DNA of 45,965 nt from an uncultured Coriobacteriaceae bacterium. Its GTDB lineage: Bacteria > Actinomycetota > Coriobacteriia > Coriobacteriales > Atopobiaceae. Positions 25,306 through 36,510 of this stretch are shown one piece after another. The stretch is taken from NCBI GenBank assembly GCA_902795065.1, contig CADBJR010000012.1:1-45965 (forward strand), given 5' to 3'. Position numbers and translations under genes: made by a program. Each line of letters opens with the position of its first letter. The stretch's first letter is position 1. The notes below the pieces were generated by a model, which made no database searches, was not told the origin of the DNA, and worked only from the letters and a program-made list of their open reading frames with translations.

Positions 25306-25334
25306 TTGACATATACCCCTAGGGGGTATAGTAT
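25306..25334 (+). promoter_or_regulatory. csoR promoter with CsoR operator
   Basis: TTGACA (25306-25311), a 17-bp spacer and TAGTAT (25329-25334) make a good promoter; TATAGT at 25327 is an alternative -10. The spacer is filled by TATACCCC-TAG-GGGGTATA (25312-25330), close to the known CsoR operator with G/C runs flanked by TATA. Copper-free CsoR should block this promoter. Confidence 0.88.
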
Positions 25335-25366
25335 CACAGTGGGAAGCCACGGTGAGGAGGATCGGC

Positions 25367-25669
25367 ATGGCCCAGAAGACTTGCTGCTGCGCGCACAAAC
25401 ACACCCCGCGCTCCGACGAGCTCAAGCGCGATGTCGAGAAGCGCATCAACCGCGCCGTCGGACAGCTGAACGGCATCAAGGCGATGGTCGTGGACGACCG
25501 CTACTGCGGCGATGTCCTGACGCAGCTCGCTGCTGTCGAGAAGGCCGTGAAGGCGATCTCGCGCGAGATCATGCAGGACCATCTCGAGACCTGCGTGGTC
25601 GAGCAGGTCCAGGCCGGCAACACCGAGATCGTCGGCGAGGTCATGGACCTCCTGAGGAAGTTCTCGTGA
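25367..25669 (+). CDS. csoR: Copper-sensing repressor CsoR
   Basis: The product is a 100-residue all-helical repressor. The Cu(I) ligands are in place: Cys47 (DRYCGDVL), His72 and Cys76 (DHLETC). [19 protein letters not shown] is the family core. The N-terminus adds CCCAHKH (residues 6-12), an extra Cys/His cluster not needed by the family and perhaps a second metal site. ATG 25367 has GAGGAGG at 6-7 nt. An upstream operator implies autorepression. copA follows, but a 28-bp palindrome begins at the stop codon and separates them. Confidence 0.93.
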   Translation: MAQKTCCCAHKHTPRSDELKRDVEKRINRAVGQLNGIKAMVVDDRYCGDVLTQLAAVEKAVKAISREIMQDHLETCVVEQVQAGNTEIVGEVMDLLRKFS

Positions 25670-25736
25670 CCTGCAATTGGGGACGGTTCCTTTTTCGCGG
25701 TTTTCCCGGAAAAAGGAACCGTCCCCAATTGCAGGT
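25669..25736. repeat. Perfect 28-bp palindrome between csoR and copA
   Basis: Arms 25669-25696 and 25709-25736 are exact complements around a 12-nt loop. The left arm starts on the last base of the csoR stop codon. The arms contain GGGGACGGTTCC and a T5/A5 run. It resembles the hairpin REP elements common in Gram-positive genomes and is unlike the first palindrome in sequence. In RNA it would form a very stable stem upstream of the copA ribosome site. Confidence 0.85.
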
Positions 25737-25751
25737 TCGGAAAGGTTTGGA

Positions 25752-28343
25752 ATGAAGGAGACGTTCGACATCACGGGAATGACCTGCGCGGCCTGCTCGG
25801 CGCGTGTGGGCAAGGCGGCATCATCCGTCGAAGGCGTCGAGGAGGCCAACGTCAACCTGCTCAAGAACTCGATGGAGCTCGTCTATGACGGCACGGATGC
25901 GACCTGCTCCGCGGTCATCTCGGCCATCGAGCGCGCAGGATACGGCGCCATCCCGCGCATCCCGCACGGAGCATCCGAGCACGCGGGGACCTCCCGCTCC
26001 ACCGCATCGGCACCCGACCCCTCCAAGATCGCGAACGAAGCCATCGAGGAGAAGCGCCGCCAGCTCATCATCTCGGCAATCTTCGCGGTGCCGCTGTTCT
26101 ACGTGGCCATGGGCCCCATGTTCGGCTGGCCGCAGCCCGCTGCGCTCTCCGGGCACGAGGGTATGATGGCCGCGGCGCTCACGCAGCTGCTCCTCTGCGT
26201 CCCCATCCTCTTCGCCAACCGCCGCACCTTCATCACAGGCTTCAAGACGCTCTTCCATGGCTCCCCCAACATGGATTCGCTCATCGCCCTGGGCTCCGCG
26301 GCGTCTGCCATCTGGAGCATCGTGGGCCTCTACCGCATGGCGATCTCGCTCGGACACGGAGACATGGAAACTGTCCACGCCGCGTTCCACAACCTCTACT
26401 TCGACTCCGCGGGCATGATCCTCACCCTCATCACGCTCGGCAAGTTCTTCGAGGCGCGCGCCAAGGGCCGCACCACGGGCGCCATCACCGCGCTCATGGA
26501 CCTCGCCCCCAAGACCGCCACGGTCGTCCGCGACGGCGTCGAGCAGACCATCCCCACGGAGCAGGTGCGCGTGGGAGATCGCGTCATCGTGCGCGCGGGT
26601 GAGTCCATCCCCGTCGACGGCATCGTGGTCGAAGGCGCCGCATCGGTCGACGAGAGCGCCATCACCGGCGAGCCGATCCCCGTGGGGAAGACCGTCGGTT
26701 CGCAGGTCACGGGAGCAACCGTCTCCACGCGCGGATGGTTCGCCATGGAGGCGACGGCGGTGGGGGAGGATACGACGCTGGCGGGCATCATCCGCCTCGT
26801 CGATGAGGCCACGGGATCGAAGGCGCCCATCGAGCGTCTCGCCGACAAGGTCGCCGGCGTGTTCGTGCCCATCGTGATCGGCATTGCAGCCATCACGTTC
26901 ATCGTCTGGACCATCATCTCCCGCGACTTCGCCACCGCGCTCACGCATGCGGTCTCGGTGCTCGTCATCAGCTGTCCCTGCGCGCTCGGCCTCGCCACGC
27001 CCACGGCCATCATGGTGGGCACGGGCCGCGGCGCTGCGCACGGCATCCTCATCAAGAGCGCGGAGTCGCTCGAGACCGCCTGCTCGGTCGGGACCGTCGT
27101 GCTCGACAAAACCGGAACCATGACCGAGGGAGTGCCCCGCGTGACCGACGTCGTCGCCGCCGACGGCGCGCCGGAACACGAGCTCCTGCGCGTGGCGGCC
27201 GCCCTCGAGCGCAAGAGCGAGCATCCGCTCGCCTCCGCCATCATCTCCTATGCCGATGCGAAGGCGCCCGGCTGCGATGACGGCGCCGTGGTCGAGGGGT
27301 TCGGCCAGATCCCGGGTATGGGCCTCGCCGCCATCGTGGACGATGCGGAGGCGCTTGCGGGCAACGCGCTGCTCATGTCCGAGGGCGGCGTGGACGCCTC
27401 TCCGCTCGAAGCTGCTGCGGAGCGTTTCGCCGATCAGGCGAAGACGTCGCTCTTCTTCGCGCTCGACGGCCGTCTGCTCGGCCTCATCGCCGTCTCCGAT
27501 CCCGCCAAGGAGACGAGCGCTTCGGCGATCGCGCGACTCCATGACCTCGGCGTGCGCACCGTCATGCTCACCGGCGATGCAGAGCGCACCGCCCGCGCCG
27601 TTGCGGCCGAGGTGGGCGTCGATGAGGTGGTCGCGGGCGTGCTTCCCGACCAGAAGGAGGAGAAGGTCCGCGTGCTGCAGGCGGACGGGTCGAAGGTCGC
27701 GATGGTGGGCGACGGCATCAACGATGCGCCCGCTCTTGCCCGCGCCGATGTAGGCATCGCCATCGGAGCCGGCACCGATATCGCCATCGAATCCGCCGAC
27801 ATCGTGCTCATGCGCTCCGACCTCTCCGATGCCGCGAACGCCATCGAGCTCTCCCGGGCCACCATGCGCACCATCCGCCAGAACCTGTTCTGGGCGCTGT
27901 TCTACAACGCCATCTGCATCCCCGTTGCGGCGGGCGTGCTCGCACCCTGGGGCATCACGCTGAACCCCATGATCGGCGCCGCCGCCATGGGCTTCTCGAG
28001 CGTCTTCGTGGTCACGAACGCGCTGCGCCTGCGTCTCTGGAAACCGAGCGAATCAGTCATCAGGGGAGTATCCCCTGATGAGGGAAAGAAGGAGGAAGCA
28101 ATGAGGAACGTCGAGCTTACGATCGAGGGCATGCACTGCATGAAGTGCGTCGCCAAGACCAAGGCGGCGCTCGAGGCCGTTCCCGGCGTGCGCAACGTCG
28201 AGGTCTCGCTCGAGGAGGGAAGGGCCACGCTCGAGGCGGGCATGGTCGCGAACAACGCGAAGCTCATCGCAGCCGTCGAGGGCGCGGGCTTCAAGGCCGC
28301 GGTCGCCGATCCTGCAAATCATGCAGGCGGTGGCGCATTCTAG
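25752..28343 (+). CDS. copA: Copper-exporting P1B-type ATPase with C-terminal CopZ-like domain
   Basis: The product has 863 residues. An N-terminal HMA domain carries the metal-binding CAAC pair (Cys12, Cys15). Eight membrane helices surround the CPC motif (Cys408, Cys410) that defines Cu(I) transport. The actuator has TGEPIP, the phosphorylated Asp452 lies in DKTGT, the nucleotide domain has SEHPLASA, and the hinge is [13 protein letters not shown]. After the last helix and a linker, a second HMA domain (784-863) with MHCMKC (Cys796, Cys799) ends the protein. A C-terminal HMA is rare in bacterial CopA. ATG 25752 has GGAAAGG at 6 nt; the open frame back to 25677 runs through the palindrome and is rejected. 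It is likely derepressed by copper through CsoR. Confidence 0.95.
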   Translation: MKETFDITGMTCAACSARVGKAASSVEGVEEANVNLLKNSMELVYDGTDATCSAVISAIERAGYGAIPRIPHGASEHAGTSRSTASAPDPSKIANEAIEEKRRQLIISAIFAVPLFYVAMGPMFGWPQPAALSGHEGMMAAALTQLLLCVPILFANRRTFITGFKTLFHGSPNMDSLIALGSAASAIWSIVGLYRMAISLGHGDMETVHAAFHNLYFDSAGMILTLITLGKFFEARAKGRTTGAITALMDLAPKTATVVRDGVEQTIPTEQVRVGDRVIVRAGESIPVDGIVVEGAASVDESAITGEPIPVGKTVGSQVTGATVSTRGWFAMEATAVGEDTTLAGIIRLVDEATGSKAPIERLADKVAGVFVPIVIGIAAITFIVWTIISRDFATALTHAVSVLVISCPCALGLATPTAIMVGTGRGAAHGILIKSAESLETACSVGTVVLDKTGTMTEGVPRVTDVVAADGAPEHELLRVAAALERKSEHPLASAIISYADAKAPGCDDGAVVEGFGQIPGMGLAAIVDDAEALAGNALLMSEGGVDASPLEAAAERFADQAKTSLFFALDGRLLGLIAVSDPAKETSASAIARLHDLGVRTVMLTGDAERTARAVAAEVGVDEVVAGVLPDQKEEKVRVLQADGSKVAMVGDGINDAPALARADVGIAIGAGTDIAIESADIVLMRSDLSDAANAIELSRATMRTIRQNLFWALFYNAICIPVAAGVLAPWGITLNPMIGAAAMGFSSVFVVTNALRLRLWKPSESVIRGVSPDEGKKEEAMRNVELTIEGMHCMKCVAKTKAALEAVPGVRNVEVSLEEGRATLEAGMVANNAKLIAAVEGAGFKAAVADPANHAGGGAF
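28057..28081 (+). promoter_or_regulatory. 10-bp hairpin in the copA linker, ahead of internal start
   Basis: TCATCAGGGG and CCCCTGATGA pair perfectly around AGTAT within the linker codons. A strong Shine-Dalgarno AAGGAGG (28089-28095) follows 8 bp later. The hairpin could slow ribosomes or protect a processed 5' end for the internal CopZ frame. Confidence 0.55.
28101..28343 (+). CDS. copZ: Possible internally started copper chaperone (CopZ) within copA
   Basis: In frame with copA, ATG 28101 begins an 80-residue HMA domain ([20 protein letters not shown]) that by itself looks like a complete CopZ chaperone. AAGGAGG lies 5 nt upstream, better than the copA site itself. Either this is a relic of a separate copZ gene that fused to copA, or both fused and free forms are made. 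E. coli copA makes a free HMA chaperone by frameshifting, so a dual-product copA has precedent by another mechanism. Expression from this start is inference. Confidence 0.55.
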   Translation: MRNVELTIEGMHCMKCVAKTKAALEAVPGVRNVEVSLEEGRATLEAGMVANNAKLIAAVEGAGFKAAVADPANHAGGGAF

Positions 28344-28419
28344 GCAATACCCCTAGAAACGTGACACCCCATCGGTGTAGCGTGACTCTGTCTGCTTTGT
28401 TCCGTGATGAGGAGGGGGC

Positions 28420-29121
28420 ATGCTGAGGGTCGCGATCGTCGATGATGAGGCTGGGGTGCGCGGCGAGCTTGCTGGCATGGTCGAGCGCTTCGCCGATGAG
28501 CGGGGCGAGCAGATCGTCGCTTCCTGCTATGCGGACGGGAAGGAGTTCCTCGCCTCCGGCGCCACCGAGGACATCGTCCTGCTCGACATCGAGATGGACC
28601 AGGTCAATGGCATGGATGCGGCGCGCGTGCTGCGCAAGGCAGGCATCACCTCCGAGATCATCTTCGTGACCAACATGGCCCAGTACGCCATCAAAGGCTA
28701 TGAGGTGAGCGCCATCGACTTCATCGTGAAGCCGGTGCGTTACACCTCCTTCGCGTTCAAGTTCGGCCGCGCCGTGGATGCGGCCTCGCGCAAGAAGCGG
28801 TCGCGCATCTCCGTCGAGACGCGGGAGGGCCTGCGCTACATCGACACCGCAGAAATCATCTACGTTGAGGTCATGGGCCATAAGCTTATCTATCATGGCC
28901 TCAAGGGAACGTTCGAGGCGTGGGGCACGATGAAGGACACCTGCGCCGCCCTCGAGCCTTTCGACTTCGCCCTCTGCAATGCGTGCTACCTTGTGAACCT
29001 CTCGCGCGTCGTGAACGTGGGACAGGACATGGTGGCCGTCGAAGGGGGAGACGTGCTCAAGATGAGCCGCGGGCGCAAGAAGAGCTTCATGGACGCGCTT
29101 ACCAAACCCCTTGGTAGCTGA
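28420..29121 (+). CDS. LytTR-type response regulator (AgrA-like)
   Basis: The product has 233 residues. The receiver domain (1-120) has the acidic pair Asp8/Asp9, the phospho-acceptor Asp56 (VLLDIEMD), FVTN and VKPV. The LytTR DNA-binding domain (about 130-230) has RISVETREGLRYIDTAEIIYVEVMGHK and the closing LVNLSRVVNVGQD. ATG 28420 has GAGGAGG. The partner kinase begins 1 bp after the stop, so this is a two-component pair with the regulator first. Targets are unknown; the neighbouring GH3 gene is a candidate but no LytTR repeats were recognised there. Confidence 0.92.
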   Translation: MLRVAIVDDEAGVRGELAGMVERFADERGEQIVASCYADGKEFLASGATEDIVLLDIEMDQVNGMDAARVLRKAGITSEIIFVTNMAQYAIKGYEVSAIDFIVKPVRYTSFAFKFGRAVDAASRKKRSRISVETREGLRYIDTAEIIYVEVMGHKLIYHGLKGTFEAWGTMKDTCAALEPFDFALCNACYLVNLSRVVNVGQDMVAVEGGDVLKMSRGRKKSFMDALTKPLGS

Positions 29122-29122
29122 A

Positions 29123-30418
29123 ATGCCTGAGTTCTGGCCTTACGTAGAGTCCTTCAGCAACATCCTGCTCGCCTGCGAGCTGCTCTTCTGCCTGCCCATG
29201 CTGCAGCGTCGTGTCCCCATCGCGCGCGGCATCGCTGCAATCGTCGCGTATATCGTCCTGTTCAACTCGCATGTCCTCAACGGCATCATCGGTTCTGGTT
29301 GGATCGTCTCGTTCACCACGACGGTCATCTTCTTCGCATCGGTTGCAGCCATCCATCTGGCATTCGAGTGCTCGAAGCGGCAGGCGCTCTTCTACGGAGC
29401 TGCAGGGTATGCCACGGAGAACCTCATCTACTATGTCAGGCGCGTCGAGATCTACTTCCCGGGCTTTCCGCTCGAGGGCGAAGCGCTCGGCCGATTCAAA
29501 CTCACCGTATCGCTTCTCGTTGCGGTTGCCATCTATCTGGCTATCGTGAAGCGTTCTCCCCGGGACCATGATCCCAATGTGAGCAATGCCTTCATGCTCG
29601 CGTTCGTCGTGCTCGCCCTGCTCGTCACGAACATCCTCAACACCTGGGTCCGCAGGGCGGGGCTCCAGGCACCGCCCACCGCACTGCTCGCGATCATCTG
29701 CAATTTCATGCTCCTCATGATCGAGTTCGATGTGTTCCGCCGCTCGTCCATGGAGCAGGAGCGCGAGATCCTCGAGCAGATCATGGTGGAGCGCGAGCGC
29801 CAGCAGCGCCTCTCCCAGGAGAACGTCGAGCTCATCAACATCAAATGCCACGACCTCAAGCATCAGATCGCCGCGTTGCGCGACATGCCTGCGGGAAGCG
29901 AGCGCGACAGGACCATCGGCGAGCTCGAGCAGGCGGTCCTCATCTACGACAGCACGGCGCGCACGGGCAACCCCGCGCTTGACACCGTGCTCACCGAGAA
30001 GAGCCTGCTCTGCGAGGGTCGCTCGATCGAGTTCACCTGCATCGCCGACGGCAGCTGCCTCGACGGCATCGGCGCCGTCGATCTCTACACGCTCTTCGGC
30101 AACGCGCTCGACAACGCCATCGAGGCTGCGGAGAAGCTTCCGAACCCCGAGGATCGCATGATCTATTTACGCGTCGAGCGTCAAGGGGCGTTCGCGCGCA
30201 TCTATGTGGAGAATACCTGTCTGGGCACGGTCGAGCTCGTCGACGGCATGCCGCAAACCTCCAAGGACGACGAGCGCTACCACGGCTTCGGCCTCAAGAG
30301 CATCCGGATGATCGTCGACCGTCTGGGCGGCAACATGGTCATCACGCCAACAGAGGGCAGGTTCTCCCTCTCGATCCTGCTCCCCATCGTCATGCCCGAC
30401 GGACAAGTTGCGCACTGA
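29123..30418 (+). CDS. GHKL sensor histidine kinase (AgrC/VirS-like)
   Basis: The product has 431 residues. Five to six N-terminal membrane helices (to about 205) form the sensor. A coiled linker follows, then the phospho-acceptor His in INIKCHDLKHQIAALRD (near 250). The GHKL ATPase domain has the N box LFGNALDNAIEAAE and the G box YHGFGLKSIRMIVDRLGG. ATG 29123 overlaps the regulator's end closely; TTG 29111 is an alternative start. The AgrC-like type usually senses peptides, but no agrB/agrD-like gene is seen nearby. Ligand unknown. Confidence 0.9.
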   Translation: MPEFWPYVESFSNILLACELLFCLPMLQRRVPIARGIAAIVAYIVLFNSHVLNGIIGSGWIVSFTTTVIFFASVAAIHLAFECSKRQALFYGAAGYATENLIYYVRRVEIYFPGFPLEGEALGRFKLTVSLLVAVAIYLAIVKRSPRDHDPNVSNAFMLAFVVLALLVTNILNTWVRRAGLQAPPTALLAIICNFMLLMIEFDVFRRSSMEQEREILEQIMVERERQQRLSQENVELINIKCHDLKHQIAALRDMPAGSERDRTIGELEQAVLIYDSTARTGNPALDTVLTEKSLLCEGRSIEFTCIADGSCLDGIGAVDLYTLFGNALDNAIEAAEKLPNPEDRMIYLRVERQGAFARIYVENTCLGTVELVDGMPQTSKDDERYHGFGLKSIRMIVDRLGGNMVITPTEGRFSLSILLPIVMPDGQVAH

Positions 30419-30466
30419 ATCGCGCATTCCATGCAGGGCGTCTAGCGGCCCTTTCTGCGCCCTTCC

Positions 30467-30472
30467 TACAAT
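30467..30472 (+). promoter_or_regulatory. -10-like TACAAT upstream of GH3 gene
   Basis: CCTACAAT lies 53 bp before the GH3 ATG in the 107-bp gap after the kinase gene. No clear -35 or LytTR direct repeats are visible. Confidence 0.35.
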
Positions 30473-30525
30473 GCGTCCAAGGATAGAGCCCGATAGGGGC
30501 CGTATACAGGGAAGGTAGGTTTCAC

Positions 30526-32964
30526 ATGTCCAACTCCATGTCACGCAGGAACTTCCTCGCCGCCTCCGCCGCTGCGACCGCTGCTGCCCTCGCGGCATGC
30601 AACAACGCGGCACCGCAGGGTGGCGACGAGCCCGCTCCCGAGCCCGAGGCCGCCGGCATCGGCGTCGACTCCGGCTTCGGCTACATGGTCGTCGAGCAGG
30701 ACGGCGGCGCCCGCCTCTCCTACTCGCCCGAGAGCGGTCTCGGCCTCATCGAGGTCGACGGCAAGTACTTCAAGGACTTCGAGGGCACCGGCGAGCTCGT
30801 GCCGTACGCCGACTGGCGCCTCTCGGCCGATGAGCGCGCCTCCGACCTGGCGAGCCGCCTCACCATCGAGCAGATCGCCGGCCTCATGTGCTTCTCCGCG
30901 CACCAGCGCACCATCGAGGGCGAGGAGCTTACCGACGACCAGAAGGCGTTCCTCGACAACAACGTCCGCGCCGTCCTGAATGCGCTCTCCGGCTACCCCG
31001 CGTTCCAGCAGGCCGAGTTCGCGAACCGCCTGCAGGCCTACGTCGAGGCCAGCCCCTACAAGGTGCCCATCAACTTCGCATCCGACCCGCGCAACGGCAG
31101 CAACTGCACCAACTGGCCCGGCAACCTCGGCCTCGCCGCAACCTTCGATCCCGAGATCGCCAAGCAGGCCGGCGCCGGCATGGGCCGCGAGCTGCGCGAG
31201 ATGGGCATCACCACGTTCCTCGGCCCGCAGACCGACGTCTCCACCGACCCGCGCTGGCAGCGCTACTCCGGCACGTTCGGCGAGGACCCTGCACTCTCCC
31301 GCGATATGTGCCGCTCGCTCTGCGACGGCCTGCAGTCCACGGTCGTGAACGGCGAGGACCAGGGCTGGGGCACCGGTTCCGTGGCGGCTATGGTCAAGCA
31401 CTGGCCGGCCGAGGGCGCTTCCGAGGGCGGCCGTGAGGCCCACCCCGAGGGCGGCAAGTACGCCATCTATCCCGGCGGCCAGTTCGAGGCCCTCATGATT
31501 CCGTTCGTCGACGGCGCCTTCAAGCTCAACGGCAAGACCGGCTCCGCTGCCGAGGTTATGACCTCCTACACCATCGCATACAGCGAGGACGAGGAGTACG
31601 GCGAGCTTGTGGGCTCCGGCTTCTCCGAGTTCAAGATCCGCCAGACCCTGCGCGAGCGCTTTGGCTTCGAGGGTGCTGCCTGCACCGACTGGTTCGTCTG
31701 CGCCGACAAGGTGCCCGATGGCTCCTCCAGCTATCGTTGCTGGGGTCTCGAGGGCGAGGAGTGGACTCCTGCCAAGCGCGCCTCCAAGGCCGTCTCCGTG
31801 GGCGTCGACCAGATGGGCGGCGTGAACGACCCCGGTCTGCTCATCTCCGCTTACGAGGACATGGTTGCCGAGCTCGGCGAGGATGCCGCCCGCGCCAACT
31901 TCGAGGCTTCCGCCAAGCGCCTCCTGCTCGCCTACTTCAACACCGGCCTCTTCGAGGATCCCTACGTGGACGTCGACGCTGCCCGCTCCGATGTCGACAA
32001 GGGTAACGAGGAGTCCATCAAGTCCGCCCTCGAGGCTCAGATCAAGGGCATCGTCATGCTCAAGAACAAGGACGGCGTGATCAAGGCCGCCTCCGGCGAC
32101 GCCATGCCCAAGGCCTACGTCCCCATGCGCTACACCGCCGCCCAGCACATCGCCGGCACCATGGAGACCTCGCCCTGGAAGGACAACCCCGCATCTGCCG
32201 GCCTGCCGCTTCCCATCGGCACCCTCGAGAAGTACTTCGAGGTCGTGACCGACACGCTCGCCGAGACCCTCACCGGCGAGGCCGACAAGGACGGCAACCC
32301 CACGCCCGCTCCCGCAGACATCACCCGCCTTACCGCCGCCGACATCGCCGACGTGGACTACGTGCTCGTGTGCGCCGCCGCCCCCATCAACGCCGCCGCG
32401 CGTGACGGCCGCAACGAGAACATGGAGTGGATCCCCCTGTCCGTGCAGTACCGCCCCTACACCGCCGACAACGAGTTCGTGCGCCAGGTCTCCATCGCCG
32501 GTGACATCCTGCCCGACGGCACCAAGGAGAACCGCTCCTACTACGGCAAGACCTCGATGGTCGTCAACGAGGCCCAGCTCGACCAGATCCTCGACGCCGC
32601 GAAGGTCGCCCATGAGGCCGGCAAGCCCTGCATCGTCATCCTCGACATCATGCAGCCCATGTGCGTGCACGAGTTCGAGTCCGAGGTCGACGCCATCCTC
32701 GTGTCCATGTCCGGTTCCACCGAGGCCGCGTGCAACATCGTGACCGGCAAGTACGAGCCCTCCGGCCTGCTCCCCATGGGCATGCCCAAGGACATGCTCG
32801 CCGTCGAGAAACAGCTCGAGGACACCCCGCGCGATACCGAGCCCTACACCGACTCCGAGGGCAACGTCTACGACTTCGGCTTCGGCCTGAACTATGCCGG
32901 CAAGATCGAGGACGCCCGCACCGCCAAGTACTGCGTGCCCGCCCTCACCACGTGCGAGGCATAG
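30526..32964 (+). CDS. Tat-exported GH3 glycoside hydrolase lipoprotein
   Basis: The product has 812 residues. A Tat signal (SRRNFLAAS, Arg7-Arg8) runs into a lipobox ending ALAAC with Cys25 as the lipidated residue, so the enzyme should be folded inside and anchored outside. GH3 features include GRELREMGITTFLGPQTDV, the KHWPAEG strand and the nucleophile Asp388 in AACTDWFV. The C-terminal half (about 500-790) forms the second GH3 domain, with GLNYAGKIED near the end. AAGGTAGGT precedes ATG 30526. Beta-glucosidase-like activity is the family expectation; the substrate is open. Several Coriobacteriia encode similar exported GH3 proteins (recalled, not checked). Confidence 0.9.
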   Translation: MSNSMSRRNFLAASAAATAAALAACNNAAPQGGDEPAPEPEAAGIGVDSGFGYMVVEQDGGARLSYSPESGLGLIEVDGKYFKDFEGTGELVPYADWRLSADERASDLASRLTIEQIAGLMCFSAHQRTIEGEELTDDQKAFLDNNVRAVLNALSGYPAFQQAEFANRLQAYVEASPYKVPINFASDPRNGSNCTNWPGNLGLAATFDPEIAKQAGAGMGRELREMGITTFLGPQTDVSTDPRWQRYSGTFGEDPALSRDMCRSLCDGLQSTVVNGEDQGWGTGSVAAMVKHWPAEGASEGGREAHPEGGKYAIYPGGQFEALMIPFVDGAFKLNGKTGSAAEVMTSYTIAYSEDEEYGELVGSGFSEFKIRQTLRERFGFEGAACTDWFVCADKVPDGSSSYRCWGLEGEEWTPAKRASKAVSVGVDQMGGVNDPGLLISAYEDMVAELGEDAARANFEASAKRLLLAYFNTGLFEDPYVDVDAARSDVDKGNEESIKSALEAQIKGIVMLKNKDGVIKAASGDAMPKAYVPMRYTAAQHIAGTMETSPWKDNPASAGLPLPIGTLEKYFEVVTDTLAETLTGEADKDGNPTPAPADITRLTAADIADVDYVLVCAAAPINAAARDGRNENMEWIPLSVQYRPYTADNEFVRQVSIAGDILPDGTKENRSYYGKTSMVVNEAQLDQILDAAKVAHEAGKPCIVILDIMQPMCVHEFESEVDAILVSMSGSTEAACNIVTGKYEPSGLLPMGMPKDMLAVEKQLEDTPRDTEPYTDSEGNVYDFGFGLNYAGKIEDARTAKYCVPALTTCEA

Positions 32965-35310
<2,346 letters not shown>

Positions 35311-35332
35311 CCCGACGGACAAGGGAACGGAC

Positions 35333-35749
35333 ATGAGGAAACGCCTGCTGGCAATCGTCGCGATGCCCTTCCTTCTCTGCGCCCTCCTCGCAGGGTGCGC
35401 TGCTCCGAGCGCACCCGAGCCCGGGGAGGACTACTCCTCCGCGTTCATCGGCACGTGGGACCTCGTCTCCTTCGAGGGATCCGAGGATGTCCCATTGGCC
35501 GATGAGGAAATCGCCTTCATGAGGGTCAATGGCAAGGTCATGCGCCTCACCCTCTCGGAGGACGGGTCATGGCGGCTCTGCTTCACGGATGCGGAGAATG
35601 AAGCCGGGGGAGTGTGGGACGCTTCGAGCGCCACATCGTGCGTGCTGACGACGGACGGAGATGCCATTGACGCGTTGCTCGATCCCGCGACCGGTCGCCT
35701 GACGCTCGCGTCCGGGCCGACGACGATGGCCTTCATGCGGTCGTACTAA
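35333..35749 (+). CDS. Small lipoprotein, one beta-rich domain; 5' piece of a longer gene
   Basis: The 138 residues start with a lipoprotein signal (MRKRLLAIVAMPFLLCALLAGC; Cys in LAGC). They are followed by one domain of the type GTWDLVSF...LTLSEDGSWRL...GGVWDASSATSCVLTTDG...LLDPATGRLTL. The gene stops with TAA at 35747-35749, but the same frame continues directly into two more copies of this domain (to 36427). Aligning domain ends (RSY-stop-PDAG against RDWDPHAEG) places the stop where a sense codon is expected. A related single-domain lipoprotein lies at 36511. The fold is lipocalin-like by its strand pattern; function is unknown. Confidence 0.8.
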   Translation: MRKRLLAIVAMPFLLCALLAGCAAPSAPEPGEDYSSAFIGTWDLVSFEGSEDVPLADEEIAFMRVNGKVMRLTLSEDGSWRLCFTDAENEAGGVWDASSATSCVLTTDGDAIDALLDPATGRLTLASGPTTMAFMRSY

Positions 35750-35800
35750 CCCGATGCGGGAACCGATTCTTCCGACATCTTCACGGGTCCGAGGGATCTC

Positions 35801-36427
35801 GTGGCCATGATCGGATCCGAGGATCATGTCTTAAGCAGGGATACGATCAGGATTCTCGCGCTCTCCGGGTATGCCTCGGGCATCGACCTGCGCGAGGATG
35901 GCACGTGGGCCTTCCTCATCCGCGATGAAACGGAAGGTTCGGGAACCTGGTCCATCCGGGACGCCACATCCTGCATCCTGACTCTGGAGGGCGAGGATGC
36001 TGAGGTGCTCTACGATCCTCTGACCGGGTATCTGGTGTATCCGGCGGGACCGACAGCCTTCATCTTCCTGCGCGACTGGGATCCCCATGCCGAAGGTGCG
36101 GGGGAGCATGCAGGCGGTCTTGTCGGCAGCTGGGAGCTCGAAGAGCTCGTTGCCGACGATTCGGAGGACTCGCGCAGCATCGAGGAGAATCAGGATCTCA
36201 AGGACCTCGGCTACGTCGTCACGCTGACTCTGTACGGGGACGGAACCTATGTCATCGACATCTACTGCACGGAGAGGCTCACGGGGTACTGGATCGCCAC
36301 GAGCCCCACGGAGGCCATGGCCGCGAGCAACGGGACGTTCACCAGCTTCTCGTACGACCCGGACACCGGCAGGCTCGCGCACATCGAGGGAAGCAGCACG
36401 TCATACTACGTTCGCACGACCGGATAG
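35801..36427 (+). pseudogene. Lipoprotein domains 2 and 3, cut off by an in-frame stop
   Basis: This open frame is in phase with the lipoprotein gene ending at 35749 and is continuous from 35750. Domain 2 (IDLREDGTWAFLIRDETEGSGTWSIRDATSCILTLEG, LYDPLTGYLVY) and domain 3 (LVGSWELEELVADDSEDSRS, LTLYGDGTYVIDIY, FSYDPDTGRLAHIEG) repeat the layout of domain 1. It has no signal peptide of its own. GTG 35801 with GAGGG 5 nt upstream could start a cytoplasmic fragment, which would be out of place for such domains. Most likely one three-domain lipoprotein gene was broken by a point change to TAA; stop read-through is the alternative. Confidence 0.65.
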
Positions 36428-36510
36428 GCGCTTCAAACCCATTACTGATTCCGGTGTTGTATCCTTTTCCCGTGGTTAGTATTCTTCCAATGAGGCAAGG
36501 AGAAATGATC

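Noticed and set aside
28040-28100. E. coli-like frameshift signal in copA
   Set aside because: No A-rich slippery run is present; the CopZ domain is already in frame, and the hairpin plus Shine-Dalgarno favour internal initiation.
30541-32670. 709-codon open frame opposite the GH3 gene
   Set aside because: Shadow frame dominated by Gly, Val, Asp, His and Leu; the sense strand has a signal peptide and GH3 motifs.
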